Source: Bacillota bacterium
GTDB lineage: Bacteria > Bacillota > Clostridia > Lachnospirales > Lachnospiraceae
DNA: 64,000 nucleotides
Assembly (NCBI GenBank): GCA_023441965.1
Contig: JAEZNB010000051.1
Location: 1-64,000 of the forward strand
Direction: 5' to 3'
Both the position numbers and the translations under genes were made by a program. Below are positions 60,947 to 64,000 of the stretch, piece after piece. Below the pieces are notes generated by a model, which was given only the letters and a program-made list of their open reading frames with translations, searched no databases and was not told where the DNA came from. Position 1 is the stretch's first letter. Each line of letters opens with the position of its first letter.

Positions 60947-61789
60947 ATGTCAAGGATTGAGTTTATGAGAGAGCTGGAAAGCTTGTTGTCGGATATTCCT
61001 TTGGAAGAACGTAATGAAGCAATCAAGTATTATAATGATTATTTTGAGGATGCGGGAGAGGACCATGAGGAAGAGATCATCCGGGAATTAGGATCTCCTG
61101 CCAGAGTCGCCGGCATCATTAAAGCAGACCTTAACCTAAGCGGGGAAGAGCATGAGAACAGAGGGTATTTTACCGAGAAGGGCTTTCAGGATACGGTATA
61201 TAACGATGAAAAATATGAGATCATCAGGACAGCCAAGCCCTCTGCCAAGGACAGCGGGACGCAGGAAGCCACAGGAGGTCAGACTGGAAGCAGCCAAAGT
61301 TCTACAGGCGGTGAGAACGGCTATCGCTATGGGAGCAATCAGACCGGAGGTCAACAGACAAGCCAGCAAACCGGCTATCATCAGAGCGGAACAGCCGGCA
61401 CGGGCCAGAGCAGAAGCAATAATACGAATGTTGCCTTGCTTGTCCTCTTAGCAATTTTTGCTTTTCCTATTGTGATACCGCTTGCTTTTGGCATCTTTGG
61501 TACCCTGATTGGTCTGACAGCAGCTTTATTCGGTATTGTGATCGGCTTCGGAGCCGCCGGTGTAGCCATGATTGCTTCCGGTGTCGGCTTATTTATATTA
61601 GGCCTTGCCCAGATTGGTTTCCCCTTTGCCCTGCTTGCCCTATGCGGTTCAGGCTTAGTTGTATTCGGACTGGGAGTTCTGTTCCTGCTGTTCAGTGTGA
61701 TGATCTGCAAGAGGCTGGTTCCTGCCATGATCAGAGGTATCGTAAGTCTGTGCAGATTACCCTTTAAGAATAGGAGCGTGACGGTATGA
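60947..61789 (+). CDS. DUF1700 (HAAS-domain) membrane protein
   Basis: 280 aa. The N-terminal helical domain SRIEFMRELESLLSDIPLEE with EEIIRELGSPARVAGIIKAD is the HAAS/DUF1700 signalling domain that normally works with an adjacent PadR. A Gln/Gly/Ser/Thr-rich linker covers about residues 95-155, then three or four transmembrane helices (about 163-265). The start follows the PadR stop without gap, and the stop overlaps the DUF4097 start (ATGA). Likely membrane sensor or adaptor that relieves PadR repression; this is inference from the gene pair. Confidence 0.9.
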   Translation: MSRIEFMRELESLLSDIPLEERNEAIKYYNDYFEDAGEDHEEEIIRELGSPARVAGIIKADLNLSGEEHENRGYFTEKGFQDTVYNDEKYEIIRTAKPSAKDSGTQEATGGQTGSSQSSTGGENGYRYGSNQTGGQQTSQQTGYHQSGTAGTGQSRSNNTNVALLVLLAIFAFPIVIPLAFGIFGTLIGLTAALFGIVIGFGAAGVAMIASGVGLFILGLAQIGFPFALLALCGSGLVVFGLGVLFLLFSVMICKRLVPAMIRGIVSLCRLPFKNRSVTV

Positions 61790-62634
61790 GAGCATTTGGT
61801 AAGATATGGTTGAGTATCGGTCTGATATCCCTTGCCCTGGGATTATGTTTATTAATCATTGCTTTTGCTTCAGGCTTCACCATGAGAAAGGTTGACACCT
61901 ATTCCTTTGATGAGAGCTACCGGCAGGAGATCAAGGCACTGGATTTCCGGATCAGCTATGGTCATGTACAGCTTGTGGAGGGCAATGAGTTCAGCATCGA
62001 TGCAGATGGCCTCTATGAGGACGGAAGCTTTGAATCTTATGTCAGGGACGGTGTGTGGACCATCCGGGAGAAGAGCCGTCAGCAGGTAAAGCTGTTCGGA
62101 TTACATCTGCCTGCAATTTCTATCTTTGGAGAACGGTTTGAACCGGATATCGTTATCACCCTTCCCAAAGACTATAAAGCCGAGGACATCAGGCTGGAGT
62201 TGGGAGCCGCAAGGCTGGAAGCTGGACGCCTAAGCTCTGATACCGGAAGCTTTATCCTCGGAGCGGGAGAAGCCCATATCAAGCAACTGGAGGTTCTAAA
62301 GAAATCCAGCTTTGATGTCGGTGCGGGTTATATGGAGCTTGGCAATGTGAACCTCCATAATATCAACGCAGACTGCGGCGTAGGATATATACAACTGGAG
62401 GGTATTGTGACCGGTGATAACAAGCTGGAATGCGGAGTAGGTAAGATCAGAATGGACCTGGAAGGCGATGTCGAAGGTTATTCCTATGAGATCGAGACCG
62501 GAATCGGTAATGTACGGGTAAACGGAAAGAATTATATGGGAAGTGTGGAACGGAATGCACGGAAGGATTTCCTGGGAAGCTTCGATATGGAATGTGGAAT
62601 AGGGAATATTACTTTAGAGATTCATTCATCATAA
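61786..62634 (+). CDS. DUF4097-family membrane-anchored beta-repeat protein
   Basis: 282 aa. One N-terminal membrane helix (about 8-30), then an outer or inner beta-rich domain with the repeating LxLGAxRLEAGxL / FxVGAGYMELGNV / NADCGVGYIQLEGI / ECGVGKIRMDLEG pattern of DUF4097 (toast-rack) proteins. Function unknown; the family recurs in PadR and LiaFSR/PspC envelope-stress operons, as with Bacillus YvlB. Overlaps DUF1700 by 4 nt. Confidence 0.9.
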   Translation: MRAFGKIWLSIGLISLALGLCLLIIAFASGFTMRKVDTYSFDESYRQEIKALDFRISYGHVQLVEGNEFSIDADGLYEDGSFESYVRDGVWTIREKSRQQVKLFGLHLPAISIFGERFEPDIVITLPKDYKAEDIRLELGAARLEAGRLSSDTGSFILGAGEAHIKQLEVLKKSSFDVGAGYMELGNVNLHNINADCGVGYIQLEGIVTGDNKLECGVGKIRMDLEGDVEGYSYEIETGIGNVRVNGKNYMGSVERNARKDFLGSFDMECGIGNITLEIHSS

Positions 62635-62661
62635 AAATGTGTATGGAAAGGAGGTTTAATC

Positions 62662-62844
62662 ATGGAACCTAAGAAATTATACAGATCCTCATCCAATCGG
62701 ATGATTTGCGGAGTATGCGGAGGAATAGCAGAGTATCTCAATATTGATCCTACTGTCATCAGACTATTATGGGTGATATTCAGTGTCGTAGGCCTCGGTG
62801 TCCTGGTCTATATCGCTGCCGCAATTATTATGCCCATGCAGTAA
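62662..62844 (+). CDS. PspC-domain small membrane protein
   Basis: 60 aa. N-terminal KKLYRSSSNRMICGVCGGIA and EYLNIDPTVIRLLWVI, then a membrane helix (about 33-57) ending IIMPMQ: the complete short PspC domain. Likely envelope-stress effector or sensor, last gene of the operon. AAAGGAGGT precedes the ATG. Confidence 0.94.
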   Translation: MEPKKLYRSSSNRMICGVCGGIAEYLNIDPTVIRLLWVIFSVVGLGVLVYIAAAIIMPMQ

Positions 62845-62878
62845 ACAGGGCATAGGCCGGTGAATATGCAAGAGAGAA

Positions 62879-62921
62879 GGCTGCAGAAGTTCTGATCCCA
62901 AGGATCTGAACGGATGCAGCC
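62879..62921 (+). terminator. Hairpin after the PspC gene
   Basis: GGCTGCA (62879-62885) pairs with TGCAGCC (62915-62921). Inside, GTTC/GAAC and GATCC/GGATC extend the stem. TAACTGTTTT follows; the U-tract is imperfect. Confidence 0.6.
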
Positions 62922-62962
62922 TAACTGTTTTATATTCCGGTATGTTATTGTGTCCCGATGAT

Positions 62963-63000
62963 AAGAAAAACACCATCCGGACAAGCACTTCCGGATGGTG
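62963..63000 (-). terminator. Terminator of the CheY-like gene
   Basis: CACCATCCGGA (62971-62981) and TCCGGATGGTG (62990-63000) form a perfect 11-bp stem. On the minus strand it is followed by TTTTTCTT. Confidence 0.88.
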
Positions 63001-63032
63001 GACCTTATCATAAAAGATGTATTCCTTTCGGT

Positions 63033-63389
63033 TTAAATCACCTTATTGATGATCTCGATGATCTGTGTTGCTTCGAAGGGTTTTGCCAGGAATTCTGCTG
63101 CGCCGTACTTGATGGCATCCACCATCTTTGTCTTCTGTCCGGCAGCTGTTACCATGATGACCTTAGTAGCTTTATCAAACTCCATAATCTCCTTAAGTGC
63201 TGTTAAGCCATCCATAACGGGCATGGTGATATCCATAGTGGTGATGTCAGGATGCAGTTCCTTGAATTTTTCTACACCTTCTTCGCCATTGACAGCTTCT
63301 CCGATTACTTCGTGCCCATTTTCTTCTAAGATACTTCTAAGTATTTTTCGTGAAGTTCTGGAATCATCAACTAATAGTATCCTTGCCAT
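63033..63389 (-). CDS. CheY-like single-domain response regulator
   Basis: 118 aa, receiver only: acidic pair in RILLVDDSRTSRKILRSI, phospho-Asp in ITTMDITMPVMDG, Thr in MVTAAGQ and Lys in FLAKPFEATQI. No output domain, so it acts by protein contact, for example with a flagellar switch or another signalling partner. It lies 12 nt after the CheX-like gene in one transcript; the AMP/Ser residues fit the CheY group found with CheX/CheC phosphatases. Confidence 0.93.
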   Translation of the reverse strand: MARILLVDDSRTSRKILRSILEENGHEVIGEAVNGEEGVEKFKELHPDITTMDITMPVMDGLTALKEIMEFDKATKVIMVTAAGQKTKMVDAIKYGAAEFLAKPFEATQIIEIINKVI

Positions 63390-63401
63390 GATCTAACCCT
63401 C

Positions 63402-64000
63402 CTAATTTATCTCGACCTTATTGTTAAATGCAACTAGTAAGTCGGACTGCTTTCCATCTATAACGACAGGAACTACATACACATCACCGGTTGATGTCAG
63501 TACCTGATTGGAGTAGTACAGCGGAGGAGTCATATCAATATGTACATTCTCTAAGCTTAATTTAGATGCGAACAAGCCGTTGGTGCAATTGATAAACTCA
63601 CAAACTGAATCAAAGGCGTCCTCATCCATCTCGGTAAAGTCTTCCTTAGCAAAAGGAATGGCTAAGGATAAGAGCTCCTTGTTCTCACATGCAAAGCCGA
63701 CAAATATCATGTGGTCTCCCACCATATTCTGGCAAGCCAGGTTACCGAAAGAATACTTGGAGGTCTTATATGCCTTTTTCAACATAATGTCATTATTAAT
63801 GAAGCGAATGATATTGCGGATGGCAAGGCTGATGCAATCATAGCCAAAGGAATCCTCCGCTTCTACAAATACCGGAATGATCCGGTCGATATCTCCGGAC
63901 TTTAATGCTTCCAGATCTGAGTCTGATAAATTCTCATCCTTCTTATAGCTTTCCAGACAGGCTTCAATCTCATCCATGGCCATAAGGTTTTTATCAGCAA
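63402..64000 (-). CDS. CheX-like chemotaxis phosphatase domain protein, 5' end beyond window
   Basis: The frame is open to the window edge (ADKNL precedes MAMDEIEACL), and no SD is seen before the ATG at 63983, so the true start is probably outside. The region from about residue 45 onward resembles CheX/CheC: GNLACQNMVGDHMIFVGFAC, EDAFDSVCEFINCTNGLFAS with the E..N phosphatase-type residues, and PPLYYSNQVL. Probably dephosphorylates or pairs with the CheY-like regulator encoded 12 nt downstream. The rest of any chemotaxis cluster is not visible. Confidence 0.72.
   Translation of the reverse strand, partial: ADKNLMAMDEIEACLESYKKDENLSDSDLEALKSGDIDRIIPVFVEAEDSFGYDCISLAIRNIIRFINNDIMLKKAYKTSKYSFGNLACQNMVGDHMIFVGFACENKELLSLAIPFAKEDFTEMDEDAFDSVCEFINCTNGLFASKLSLENVHIDMTPPLYYSNQVLTSTGDVYVVPVVIDGKQSDLLVAFNNKVEIN

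Overview
The window reads as chromosomal DNA of an anaerobic, low-to-moderate GC Gram-positive of the Clostridia, most likely Lachnospiraceae. The signs are a ferredoxin-based metabolism (PFOR, NfnAB), a DUF5688 protein, an iscR-iscS-iscU-mnmA run, a PadR/DUF1700/DUF4097/PspC operon, a SpoVB-type flippase, strong Shine-Dalgarno sites and many intrinsic terminators. I see no phage, insertion sequence, CRISPR array or rRNA.

Layout. 1-5.5 kb: end of a glycine cleavage operon (gcvPA partial, gcvPB, lplA, lpdA). 5.6-11.8 kb: a NarL/DesK-type two-component pair facing an isochorismatase-family hydrolase and a three-gene ABC-2 exporter; the set matches the Bacillus LnrJK-LnrLMN (linearmycin resistance) plan. 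12-16 kb: GH43 xylosidase/arabinosidase, then a convergent membrane EAL phosphodiesterase with a long glycine-rich repeat C-terminus. 16.3-18.6 kb: a radical-SAM/DUF4130 pair of predicted DNA repair function. 18.7-23.1 kb: a Gly/Thr repeat lipoprotein, Fur regulator, HAD-GNAT fusion, small membrane protein, CYTH protein, two very small genes and an HD-domain protein. 23.4-33.3 kb: NfnA/NfnB, a GGDEF-EAL protein, a YhhN-like membrane protein, DUF5688 and pyruvate:ferredoxin oxidoreductase. 33.4-42.7 kb: tRNA-Arg(CCG), a secreted protein, a small helical protein, RluF with a repetitive basic tail, LigA, MetA, a PAS-GGDEF cyclase and a SpoVB-like flippase. 43-50 kb: Fe-S/tRNA thiolation operon, decayed surface-protein pseudogene, PHP phosphatase, RqcH. 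50.5-60.3 kb: glutamate dehydrogenase with an attenuator-like leader, then a copper locus (HMA-SafE-cupredoxin fusion, DUF2318, CopA, lipoprotein, CopZ, two-component system). 60.5-62.8 kb: PadR envelope-stress operon. 63-64 kb: CheY-like and CheX-like genes (the latter partial).

How they fit together. Pyruvate oxidation (PFOR), electron bifurcation (NfnAB), ammonia assimilation (GdhA) and glycine cleavage form the fermentative core. Three proteins make or break c-di-GMP. The copper genes give a coherent chain: chaperone, P-type ATPase, membrane cupredoxin fusion, lipoprotein and a candidate sensor pair.

The most useful leads are the EAL-repeat fusion, the two unlisted small genes leading into the HD protein, the overlapping hairpins ahead of gdhA, the hairpin that pairs with the ribosome binding site at 34.6 kb, the large palindrome on the PadR promoter, and the interleaved inverted repeats at 20.9-21.0 kb. 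I could not run searches, so family names rest on motif recognition.
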